The notes under the pieces: model-generated
The model's database searches: none
Seen by the model: the letters and a program-made list of their open reading frames with translations, nothing else
What the model was told of the DNA's origin: nothing
Shown here: piece after piece, positions 43,641-51,809 of the stretch
Position numbering within the stretch: position 1 is the first letter of the stretch
Layout: the number at the start of each line of letters is the position of its first letter
Translations under genes and position numbers: made by a program
From: Verrucomicrobiota bacterium
Lineage (GTDB): Bacteria; Verrucomicrobiota; Verrucomicrobiia; Limisphaerales; J093
DNA length: 64,000 bases
Assembly (NCBI GenBank): GCA_016716505.1
Contig: JADJWF010000004.1
Location: 186,001-250,000 of the forward strand
Direction: 5' to 3'

Positions 43641-45156
43641 ATGCCTACCATCAAACTACCGCCCTCGCGTTCCAACCTCACCCGCTCGCTGCCCAAGGCC
43701 GGCACCGTCCGGAATGGCAACGGCAAAGCGCGGCTTAAATCCAAAGTGAGCGCCCCCGACTACAAGGTCCGCGACCTCTCCCTCGCCGACTGGGGCCGCA
43801 AAACCATCCAGGTGTCCGAGCACGAAATGCCCGGTCTCATGGCCATCCGCGCCAAGTACGGCCCGCAGAAGCCCCTGAAAGGCGTCCGGATCACCGGCTC
43901 GTTGCACATGACCATCGAGACCGCCATTCTCATCGAAACCCTCCAGACCCTCGGCGCCTCCGTGCGCTGGGCGAGCTGCAACATTTTCTCCACCCAGGAC
44001 CACGCCGCCGCCGCGGTCGCCGCCGCCGGCACGCCGGTTTTCGCCTGGAAAGGCGAGACCCTCGAGGAATACTGGCAATGCACCCTCGACGCCCTGACAC
44101 ATCCCGGCAACCGGGGGCCGCAACTTGTCGTGGACGACGGCGGCGACGCCACCCTCCTCATCCACAAGGGCTACGAACTCGAAAACGGCTCCGACTGGGT
44201 CAACACCAAGAGCGGCAGCCACGAGGAGCAGGTCATCAAGGACCTCCTCAAGCGCACCCTCAAGGAGCGCCCCGGTTTCTGGCACGAAGTCGTCAAGGAC
44301 TGGAAAGGCGTCTCGGAGGAAACCACCACCGGCGTGCATCGCCTCTACCAGATGCTTGAGGCCGGCAAGCTCCTGGTGCCCGCCATCAACGTCAACGACT
44401 CCGTCACCAAGTCCAAGTTCGACAACCTCTACGGCTGCCGCGAGTCCCTGGCCGACGGCATCAAGCGCGCCACCGACGTCATGGTCGCCGGCAAGGTCGC
44501 AGTCGTCTGCGGCTACGGCGACGTCGGCAAAGGCTCGGCGCACTCGCTGCGCGGCTTCGGCGCCCGCGTCATCGTCACCGAGATCGACCCCATCAACGCC
44601 CTGCAGGCGGCGATGGAAGGGCTTCGAAGTTACGACCATCGAGGACACCCTCGGCGAGGCCGACATCTACGTCACCGCCACCGGCAACCGCGACGTCATC
44701 ACGCTGGAGCACATGCAGCGGATGAAGGACCAAGCCATCGTTTGCAACATCGGCCACTTCGACAACGAAATCCAGATGGACCGCCTCAACGCCGCCAAGG
44801 GCGTGAAGCGGCTCAACATCAAGCCGCAGGTGGACAAATACACCTTCGCCGGCGGCCACAGCATCTACATCCTCGCCGAAGGCCGGCTGGTGAATCTCGG
44901 CTGCGCAACCGGCCACCCGAGCTTCGTGATGAGCAACAGCTTCACCAACCAGTGCCTCGCGCAGATGGACCTTTGGGCCAACCGTGAGACGAACAAGATT
45001 GGCGTGTATCGCCTGCCCAAGAAGCTCGACGAAGAAGTCGCCCGCCTGCACTTGGAGAAGATCGGTGTGAAGCTGACCAAGCTGACCAAGGCCCAGGCCG
45101 ACTACATCGGTGTTCCCGTCGAAGGCCCCTACAAGCCGGAGCACTACCGTTATTGA
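43641..45156 (+). pseudogene. ahcY: Adenosylhomocysteinase, one-base frameshift as given
   Basis: AhcY splits SAH to adenosine and homocysteine. The first part (from MPTIKLPPSRS at 43641) reads through MTIETAILIETLQTLGA, TQDHAAAAVAAAG, NVNDSVTKSKFDNLYGCRES and the NAD site VVCGYGDVGKGSAHSLRGFG, then leaves frame at the GGG run 44619-44621. Removing one G joins it to GFEVTTIEDTLGEADIYVT, ATGNRDVITLEHM and the family C-terminus PVEGPYKPEHYRY. Corrected length is about 504 residues, with an N-terminal extension of ~35 over typical bacterial AhcY. As the enzyme is central and all else is intact, a base-calling slip is more likely than a dead gene. Confidence 0.93.
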
Positions 45157-45181
45157 TCGCAGCTCCCTCTCCAAACGCATG

Positions 45182-45210
45182 AGGCGAACGGGTAGCCGTT
45201 CGCCTTTTTT
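45182..45210 (+). terminator. Rho-independent terminator of metK-ahcY
   Basis: AGGCGAACGG (45182-45191), loop GTAG, CCGTTCGCCT (45196-45205) make a perfect 10-bp stem, with T continuing to 45210. It lies 26 bp past the ahcY stop. Confidence 0.95.
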
Positions 45211-45214
45211 CTTG

Positions 45215-45380
45215 GTGCGCCCGGCAGGGTGCACACACTCGGGGTTCAAGTCCCCCGTACGACCGGCAATGGCGGGGCCAGCCGGACGTCAAGGGCGTCC
45301 GCTTTGAGGCGGGGTCGGAAGGAAGCTGCCGGCAAAACGCTACCGCGATGAACAAGAACGCTGCCCCCGATGGCTACCGC
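45215..45380 (+). mobile_element. 5' fragment of a group II intron (class C-like)
   Basis: The sequence opens GTGCGCCCGGCAGGGTGCAC, the form of a group II intron 5' end, only 4 bp after the T-run of the ahcY terminator, which is where class C introns insert. It continues in the domain I order seen in class C introns such as that of Oceanobacillus: GGGG-TTCAAGT-CCCC hairpin, CCGGC-AA-TGGC-GGG-GCCA-GCCGG nested hairpin, GGACG-TCAAGGG-CGTCC, then GGAAGGAAGCTGCCGGCAAA and GATGAACAAGAACGC. No reverse transcriptase and no domain V/VI follow, so it is 3'-truncated; the right boundary is approximate. Confidence 0.65.
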
Positions 45381-45705
45381 CGTCGCGAGGCGGCGGGAAG
45401 GCGGGCGAGGAGTCAGCCGAGGGCGTAGTCGGCGTGGCGAGGCACGGGAGGCCCGAAGGAGGAGCGGGTCGGATGGAGGAGCACTGGAGACGCCGAACCG
45501 AAGGCTGAGAAGCTGGAGCTGGACCGGTGGTGGAGCGGGCGGAACCTGCGCGGACACGGGATCGGAAGCGCGTCAAGGGTCACGGTGAAGACCGAGGCGA
45601 GGAACGCCGCAGGCCGAATAGGCCGGAACGCCGACGTTGCATTCCAATCGCCGCGATACGGAACCGCCCGTCCGGTGGTGTGGGGGACGGCGAGGGTACC
45701 CCTGC
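45381..45705. other. Unassigned sequence between the intron fragment and the repeat array
   Basis: About 325 bp that I cannot assign. It could still belong to the intron (rest of domain I) or be degenerate repeat flank. Frames are open on both strands because of high GC, but none shows a domain or a reverse-transcriptase motif. Confidence 0.4.
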
Positions 45706-47612
45706 CTCCCACCCGATCGCGTCCCTGCCCGGCTGAAGTCGTGAAAGGGCTTACGAGTGATCTATGCGCCGTCACGGCTGCAATCTTGGTGGTGCTGGAC
45801 CGCGGACGAGGACGTCCGCGCCCCTGGGCGGTCGTGCGTTCCAGCCGGGGCGCGGACCTTCGGGTCCGCGGCTGCCTCTCCGTTTGATTTCGAGTCCCTG
45901 CTCGGCTGAAGTCGTGAAAGGGCTTACAAGTGATCTGTACCCCGTCACGCCTGCAATCTTGGTGATGCCGGACCGCAGACGAGGACGTCCGCGCCCCTCG
46001 GGCGGTCGTGCGTTCCCGCCGGGGCGCGGACCTTCGGGTCCGCGGCTGCCTCCCCGTTTGATTTCGAGTCCGTGCCCGGCTGAAGTCGTGAAGGGGCTTA
46101 CGAGTGATCTATGCTCCGTCACGGCTGCAATTTTGGTGGTGCTGGACCGCGGACCAGGACGTCCGCGCTCCTCGGGCGGTCGTGCGTTCTCGCCGGGGCG
46201 CGGACCTTCGGGTCCGCGGCTGCCTCTCCGTTTGATTTCGAGTCCGTGCCCGGCTGAAGTCGTGAGAGGGCTTACAAGTGATCTGTGCCCTGTAACCGCT
46301 GCAAGCTTGGTGGTGCCGGGCCGCGGACGAGGACGTCCGCGCCCCTGGGCGGTCGTGCGTTCCAGCCGGGGCGCGGACCTTCGGGTCCGCGGCTGCCTCT
46401 CCGTTTGATTTCGAGTCCCTGCTCGGCTGAAGTCGTGAAAGGGCTTACAAGTGATCTGTACCCCGTCACGCCTGCAATCTTGGTGATGCCGGACCGCAGA
46501 CGAGGACGTCCGCGCCCTCGGGCGGTCGTGCGTTCCCGCCGGGGCGCGGACCCTTCGGGTCCGCGGCTGCCGCCCCGTTTGATTTCGGGTCCGTGCCCGG
46601 CTGAAGTCGTGAAGGGGCTTACGAGTGATCTATGCTCCGTCACGGCTGCAATTTTGGTGGTGCTGGACCGCGGACCAGGACGTCCGCGCTCCTCGGGCGG
46701 TCGTGCGTTCTCGCCGGGGCGCGGACCTTCGGGTCCGCGGCTGCCTCTCCGTTTGATTTCGAGTCCGTGCCCGGCTGAAGTCGTGAAAGGGCGTACGAGT
46801 GATCTATGCGCCTGTAACCGCTGCAAGCTTGGTGGTGCCGGGCCGCGGACGAGGGCGTCCGCGCTCCTCGGGCGGTCGTGCGTTCTCGCCGGGGCGCGGA
46901 CCTTCGGGTCCGCGGCTGTCTCTCCGTTTGATTTCGAGTCCGTGCCCGGCTGAAGTCGTGAAAGGGCGTACGAGTGATCTATGCGCCGTCACGGCTGCAA
47001 TCTTGGTGGTGCCGGACCGCGGACGAGGACGTCCGCGCTCCTCGGGCGGTCGTGCGTTCTCGCCGGGGCGCGGACCTTCGGGTCCGCGGCTGCCTCTCCG
47101 TTTGATTTCGAGTCCCTGCCCGGCTGAAGTCGTGAAAAGGCTCACAAGTGATCTGTGCCCCGTTACGGCTGCAATCTTGGTAATGCTGGACCGCGGACGA
47201 GGACGTCCGCGCCCCCGGGGCGGTCGTGCGTTCCCGCCGGGGTGCGGACCTTCGGGTCCGCGGCTGTCTCTCCGTTTGATTTCGAGTTCCTGCTCGGCTG
47301 AAGTCGTGAAAGGGCTTACGAGTGATCTATGCGCCGTCACGGCTGCAATTTTGGTGGTGCCGGGCCGCGGACGAGGACGTCCGCGCTCCTCGGGCGGTCG
47401 TGCGTTCCCGCCGGGGCGCGGACCTTCGGGTCCGCGGCTGCCTCTCCGTTTGATTTCGAGTCCGTGCCCGGCTGAAGTCGTGAAAGGGCTCACAAGTGAT
47501 CTGTGCCCCGTTACGGCTGCAATCTTGGTGATGCCGGACCGCGGACGAGGACGTCCGCGGTCCTGGGGCGGTCGTGCGTTCCCGCCGGGGCGCGGACCTT
47601 CGGCCATTCCGC
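45706..47612. repeat. Array of eleven ~174-bp tandem repeats with paired hairpins
   Basis: Units begin with GAAGTCGTGAAAGGGCTTAC-like sequence at 45735, 45908, 46082, 46256, 46429, 46603, 46777, 46952, 47126, 47300 and 47474; a diverged partial unit precedes the first and the last is cut at ~47612. Spacing is 173-175 bp. Each unit holds two stems: GCGGACG-AGGA-CGTCCGC, and GCGGACC-TTCG-GGTCCGC with a cUUCGg tetraloop. Units at 45908/46082/46256 recur as 46429/46603/46777, exactly 521 bp later, a three-unit higher-order repeat. The 173- and 175-bp units break any shared reading frame, so it is unlikely to code protein although both strands show long open frames. Confidence 0.93.
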
Positions 47613-47775
47613 CCGTGTCCGTCCGACGGGGGGCAGCTCCGGCCAATTAACATGCACGGCTCGTCCGGAGACTTGCTGAGCCAGATCCCCATCGCCTCAG
47701 CTCAGCCGGTCGGCAGTGCGAGCGCTCTCCCTCCGCCGCACGGAGGAGACTAACGAGACGGAGGGTGCCCGCTTT

Positions 47776-48540
47776 TCAACGCACCCGCCGGCCGACGACA
47801 AAAGCGTTGAACATCGCGAAGCGCAGCGGGGTGGCGTTCAGGCAGAAGTCCACCAGCCGGTTGACGTAGCGATCCGTGCATTCCACCCGCTCGATCTCGC
47901 AGCCGGCCCGCCGGAGAAAGAAGGCGATCTCGAGACTGTTCGTGGCCACGATGGCGTCGTCGTCCGGCTGGAACCGTTCTCGCACGATCGGCGCCATGCG
48001 GTCGAATCGCACCTGATCCGGCGCACGGCGCATCTGCCGGCGCTTGACGACCAGCCGCCACCCGTTCCGCCACTTGTTTGCGAAGCCGCGCATCTTTGGG
48101 TGGTAGTCGCGAAAGCCCAAAACGCGCAGGAAGTTCGGGCTCGAGACGAGCACCCGGCCGCCAGGTTCGGCCACCCGCACCAGTTCGCTGAGGAAGGCCT
48201 CCGGCTCTTCGACGTGCTCGAGCACGTTCAACGCTCCGACGCTGGCAAAATGCTGATCCGGGAACGGCAGGTGCCGCCCATCGTACAACCCGCAGTCCAG
48301 CCCCGATTCTCTCGCCCGTGCGACGTTGGGTTCCGAGACCTCCACGCCATGCGCGGCGAATCCCGCTTCCTTGAGCCGCCGCACGACCTGACCGACGCCA
48401 CAGCCCACGTCGAGGACGCGCGCGCCGGGACGCGCCGGCTTCAGCGTGTCGGTGTACTTGGCGTAAAAGCCCTCGTCCCAGTTCGCGAGAAACTCGGCGT
48501 ACGCCTCGTTGTGGCGGTAGTAGGATTCCTGGTGGCCCAT
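47776..48540 (-). CDS. Class I SAM-dependent methyltransferase
   Basis: A 254-residue methyltransferase starting MGHQESYYRHNEAYAEF. SAM site: ARVLDVGCGVGQVVRRLKEAG (motif I, residues ~37-57); then GLYDGRHLPFPDQHFASVGA and NVLEHVEEPEAFLSE; GGRVLVSSPNFLRVLGF follows. The C-terminus is predicted to have a lid region (VAFFLRRAGCEIERVEC-like). The acceptor is not known; such enzymes near glycan genes often methylate sugars or lipids. The frame runs upstream as a shadow of the neighbouring methyltransferase; the true start is ATG 48540, 3 bp after that gene's stop. Confidence 0.85.
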   Translation of the reverse strand: MGHQESYYRHNEAYAEFLANWDEGFYAKYTDTLKPARPGARVLDVGCGVGQVVRRLKEAGFAAHGVEVSEPNVARARESGLDCGLYDGRHLPFPDQHFASVGALNVLEHVEEPEAFLSELVRVAEPGGRVLVSSPNFLRVLGFRDYHPKMRGFANKWRNGWRLVVKRRQMRRAPDQVRFDRMAPIVRERFQPDDDAIVATNSLEIAFFLRRAGCEIERVECTDRYVNRLVDFCLNATPLRFAMFNAFVVGRRVR

Positions 48541-48542
48541 GA

Positions 48543-49250
48543 TCAGTCGCTGGTGCGGGACAAAAGGAGGGCGCAATTCCACGCCAGAAACTCGCGCAAC
48601 GCGGGCACGCGCAGCAGCGCGGCCAACTCGGGGTAGTAGCGAGGCGCCATGGCCTTGAGGCGGAGCCCGGCTTGGGCGCGCAAGAGGCGGAGCGTCCGGC
48701 CAATGTGCGTGACAAAGAGATTCTCGCCCGGTTGAAGCTGACGCGGCCGCCGGCGCACGCGGTCGAAGAGCCACGGACCCAGCCGGGGCCCCAAATAATG
48801 AAACGGCGAGAAGTCGTGTCCGCCCCAGGGCGAAAGCCAGTTGGTCCAGCTCAAATAGACGTGGCCCCCCGGCATGACCAGCCCGGGCAGCGCCGCCAGC
48901 AAGGCGTCCGGCCGGCGCAGATGTTCGAGGACGTTCGAGCAGATGACCAGCTCATGCCGGCCGAGGACGGCGGGATTCTCGCGCTCTAGGTTGATGGCGC
49001 GGAACCGGCTGCGCGGGGCGTCAGCCGGCAACCAATCATGCTCATCGGCAAACGTGACCACGCAGCCGCGCCTGGCCAGTTCGAGCCCGAAGGTGCCATC
49101 GCCACAACCCAGATCGAGCGCGGTGAGTCCGGGACGCAGAACCACCCCCTTCGCCTCGATCCAACGCATCGCGTCCAGCGCCTGCAGCCGGTAGAATTCG
49201 CGATCCGAACCGTGGCGCAGATGGTGCCGGATGAGCCGATGGAGAATCAC
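48543..49250 (-). CDS. Class I SAM-dependent methyltransferase
   Basis: A 235-residue methyltransferase with motif I LTALDLGCGDGTFGLELARRG (residues ~38-58), VTFADEHDWLP, LVICSNVLEHLRRPDALLAA and GGHVYLSWTNWLSPWGGHDF. The 'SNVLEHL' and 'NW.SPWGGH' pattern occurs in methyltransferases of cell-surface glycan loci. It starts at a GTG (49250, VILHRLIRHHL); no ATG lies in a sensible place. The next methyltransferase starts 3 bp after its stop, so the two are co-translated. Both acceptors are unknown. Confidence 0.83.
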   Translation of the reverse strand: MILHRLIRHHLRHGSDREFYRLQALDAMRWIEAKGVVLRPGLTALDLGCGDGTFGLELARRGCVVTFADEHDWLPADAPRSRFRAINLERENPAVLGRHELVICSNVLEHLRRPDALLAALPGLVMPGGHVYLSWTNWLSPWGGHDFSPFHYLGPRLGPWLFDRVRRRPRQLQPGENLFVTHIGRTLRLLRAQAGLRLKAMAPRYYPELAALLRVPALREFLAWNCALLLSRTSD

Positions 49251-49306
49251 AGGACTGGGGCGACAACCCGCGCGTGGTAACCGCCCACGCCCGGCCACCG
49301 CCGGCG

Positions 49307-50272
49307 CTAGCTCAACCCTGCCGCCACCTTGGCGCGCGCGAGCACCTGCGACGCCAGCGCGCGGGCCCGGCAGGCGCCGTCGCGCAGCACCGCGTGGACA
49401 TGGTCGAGATTCGCCGCCAGTTCCGCGCGCTTCTGCCGGGCCGTCGCGAAATAGCTCCAGTAGTGCTCGAACAGGGTCTTCTTCAGGTCGCCGTAGCCCA
49501 GGCCGCCCGCCCGCAGGCGATTCTCAAAGTCGGACGCCACGTCGGCCGGCGCGACGAGCTTGAGCAGTTGGATCGCCAGGTTTTGGTCGGCGTCGGGCTT
49601 GGGTTCCTGCGGCGTCCGGCTGTCCATCTTGATGGCCATGATTTTCTTCCGCAGGGCCTTTTCGTCGCCGAAGATTTCAATCGTGTTGCCGTAGCTCTTG
49701 CTCATCTTCTCGCCGTCCAAGCCGGGGACTTTGGCCGTCTCGGCACGAATCAGGGGCTCGGGGATGACGAATGTTTCCCCGTAGGTCTCGTTGAACTTGA
49801 TGGCAATGTCGCGGGTGACCTCCACGTGCTGCTTCTGGTCCTGCCCCACGGGCACGATGTTCGAGTCGTAGATCAGGATGTCGGCGGCCATCAGCACCGG
49901 GTAGGCGAAGAGGCCGTGGTTGACGGGGATGCCCTTGGCGATCTTGTCCTTGTACGAATGGCAGCGCTCCAGCAGCCCCATCGGGGTGACCGTGGTCAGC
50001 AGCCAGGTCAACTCCGTGACCTCGGGCACGTCGGATTGTTTGAAAAAGACGGTGCGCTTCGGATCCAGGCCGCAGGCGAGGAAGTCCAGGGCCACGTCGA
50101 GCGTGTTGCGCCGCCGCTCGTTTGCATCGAAGAGCGACGTCATCGAGTGGTAATCGGCGATGAAGTAAAACGCCTCGCCGCGCTCCTGCAACTCGAGGGC
50201 CGGCCGCATCATGCCGAAATAGTTCCCCAGGTGGAGCGCGCCCGAGGGCTGGATGCCTGACAAGATTCGCAT
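49307..50272 (-). CDS. trpS: Tryptophanyl-tRNA synthetase
   Basis: A 321-residue class I synthetase that charges tRNA-Trp. RILSGIQPSGALHLGNYFG contains the HIGH-type motif (HLGN); FYFIADYHSMTS, LLTTVTPMGLLERCHSYKDK and YPVLMAADILIYDSNIVPVG follow; the KMSKS motif is in GLDGEKMSKSYGN. Length matches the family (320-340). The start ATG 50272 begins directly with the conserved sequence. It is followed by the two methyltransferase genes on the same strand. Confidence 0.97.
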   Translation of the reverse strand: MRILSGIQPSGALHLGNYFGMMRPALELQERGEAFYFIADYHSMTSLFDANERRRNTLDVALDFLACGLDPKRTVFFKQSDVPEVTELTWLLTTVTPMGLLERCHSYKDKIAKGIPVNHGLFAYPVLMAADILIYDSNIVPVGQDQKQHVEVTRDIAIKFNETYGETFVIPEPLIRAETAKVPGLDGEKMSKSYGNTIEIFGDEKALRKKIMAIKMDSRTPQEPKPDADQNLAIQLLKLVAPADVASDFENRLRAGGLGYGDLKKTLFEHYWSYFATARQKRAELAANLDHVHAVLRDGACRARALASQVLARAKVAAGLS

Positions 50273-50281
50273 CCGTCCACG

Positions 50282-51001
50282 CTAGCAAGCACGCGGAGAC
50301 CGGGCAACCTCCGGACCGGCCGTGGCGGCGCCGTCAGGAGTCGGCCCGCGGGTGAGAACCGCGCCCGCAATGGCGATCAAGGCCAGATAGTAGGTCGGCA
50401 GGATCCACGCGTTCCAGGCGCGATAGCGCAGGAACTCGTTGAACGAGATCAGCGTATCGGAAAAGACCAACAGGCCGATGCCTCCGACCAAGAGCCACTT
50501 CGACAACGGCCCTTGCCGTAGTCCCGCCGCCGCGGCCAGCGAGACACAGGAAACGACTCCGTAAGTGATCACCGCGACCCGCAGCGCCGGGTCAGGCACG
50601 TGCCGGCCGAGCTGCCACAGGGCGTAGCCGAGGAAGGCGGCCAGCGCGAGGATCAGCGTCGGCCGGTGCAGTCGTCCATGACGCAACGCATACGTCAGGT
50701 AACCGAGATGCGAGGCCAGATACGCCGCTATCCCGCCGATGAACCAGCTCACCCGTCCAGCTCGCCGGGACAACAACGCATCGCCCAAGGCCGCAAAGGC
50801 GAACGCCAACAGCACAGGTGCGATCTTCCCCCACCGTCGCCGGTCGTCGGGCCGATGAGCCATGAGCGCCGCGGCGCAAGCGACCGGAACGGCAAGTTTC
50901 CAGACCAGATCAGCGGTCCGCAGGGCGAGGACCGACGCTCCCGCCGCCGCGAGCAGTGCCACGAGCGGCCCCACGGCGTTACGCAAAGGCGAACGCTCCA
51001 T
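50282..51001 (-). CDS. YhhN/TMEM86-family membrane protein
   Basis: A 239-residue protein with about eight membrane helices. Landmarks are KLAVPVACAAALMA, FAALGDALLSRRAGRVSWFI, GGIAAYLASHLGYLTYAL and FSDTLISFNEFLRYRAWNAW, matching the YhhN family, whose animal member TMEM86 hydrolyses the vinyl ether of lysoplasmalogen. Bacterial activity is not established for this group, so the role is inferred. The start is ATG 51001 (MERSPLRNAVG), overlapping the 3' end of the Memo-like gene by 23 bp; the frame open to 51193 is a shadow of that gene. Confidence 0.8.
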   Translation of the reverse strand: MERSPLRNAVGPLVALLAAAGASVLALRTADLVWKLAVPVACAAALMAHRPDDRRRWGKIAPVLLAFAFAALGDALLSRRAGRVSWFIGGIAAYLASHLGYLTYALRHGRLHRPTLILALAAFLGYALWQLGRHVPDPALRVAVITYGVVSCVSLAAAAGLRQGPLSKWLLVGGIGLLVFSDTLISFNEFLRYRAWNAWILPTYYLALIAIAGAVLTRGPTPDGAATAGPEVARSPRAC

Positions 51002-51809
51002 ACCCGACGACGCGCTGGCGCGGTCCCGCGGTGTCCCCGGAGTTTCGCAGATCCAGCAGGTGGCAACGCCAGCCCCGGGCGCGGGCCACCCGCAGCAGGC
51101 CGCGAATGGGCCGGCAGCCGCACGCGTCCTCGCACCCCAATTCCTCCCCCCGCAGGGCAACGATCCGATCCGCTGTGTGCGCATCGAGTTCACCTGCGGT
51201 GTGATAATCGTGGAAGTGGCTGAGGTCCGAACTGACGACGATCAGCGTTCCAGGCTCGTCCCACACCGCCTCCATCGCGGCCGCGATCTGGTCATCCGCC
51301 GCGCGCCCCACCAGCAGCGGGACGAGGGCGAACTCCTCCAGCACCGTTTGCAGGAACGGCAGATGCACCTCTAGCGAGTGCTCCGGCGCGTGTGCCCGGT
51401 CGTCCACGTCCACCCCGGGCAGCCGGCGGAGAGCGCTCACGGCCGCCACATCCACGGGGACGCGCCCCAACGGCGTGGCAAACGCCACCGCGCTGCTGAG
51501 GGCGATCCCCGGGACTTCGGCGTAGTGGGCCGGCCCCAGCAGGGCCACGCGGTGGATGGTCTTCCGCCCGGCAGCGACCACCGCGTAGGCCGTGCCCGCC
51601 ACCGGACCGGAATACAGGTAGCCGGCATGAGGTGCGATGATCGCCTTCGGCGCGGGTCCCGGTGAAAAGGGCGCGAGACGGAGGAATTCTTCGATTTCGC
51701 GACGCAGCTCGTCCGGCTGGTCCGGATAGAACCGTCCGGCATGCGCGGCGGGCCGCGTGAATCCGGCGCCGGACGACCGTTCGGCTTGACCGAGAGTGAA
51801 CGTGTTCAT
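50979..51809 (-). CDS. AmmeMemoRadiSam system protein B (Memo-like)
   Basis: A 276-residue Memo-family protein: RPAAHAGRFYPDQPDELRRE at the start, then IIAPHAGYLYSGPVAGTAY with metal-binding His, LLGPAHYAEVPG, the middle EHSLEVHLPFLQ and IVVSSDLSHFHDYHTAGELD with further His/Asp ligands. Memo-like proteins share the fold of extradiol dioxygenases. Together with the radical SAM gene that overlaps its start (ATGA), it forms part of the AmmeMemoRadiSam system, whose biochemical role I cannot state from the sequence. The protein A partner (AMMECR1) is not seen in the window. Start MNTFTLGQ at 51809. Confidence 0.9.
   Translation of the reverse strand: MNTFTLGQAERSSGAGFTRPAAHAGRFYPDQPDELRREIEEFLRLAPFSPGPAPKAIIAPHAGYLYSGPVAGTAYAVVAAGRKTIHRVALLGPAHYAEVPGIALSSAVAFATPLGRVPVDVAAVSALRRLPGVDVDDRAHAPEHSLEVHLPFLQTVLEEFALVPLLVGRAADDQIAAAMEAVWDEPGTLIVVSSDLSHFHDYHTAGELDAHTADRIVALRGEELGCEDACGCRPIRGLLRVARARGWRCHLLDLRNSGDTAGPRQRVVGYGAFAFA

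Noticed and set aside
44619..44625. Programmed ribosomal frameshift in ahcY
   Set aside because: No slippery heptamer or required product split is visible and the family is not known to use one; an extra base in GGG explains it.
45735..47612. CRISPR array
   Set aside because: The units are ~174 bp and repeat along their whole length; there are no short repeats with unique spacers and no cas genes nearby.
45764..47650. Long open frames on both strands of the repeat array with ~58-residue repeats
   Set aside because: Units of 173 and 175 bp break the frame, both strands are equally open, and the constraint visible is in the hairpins, so a repeat protein is unlikely.
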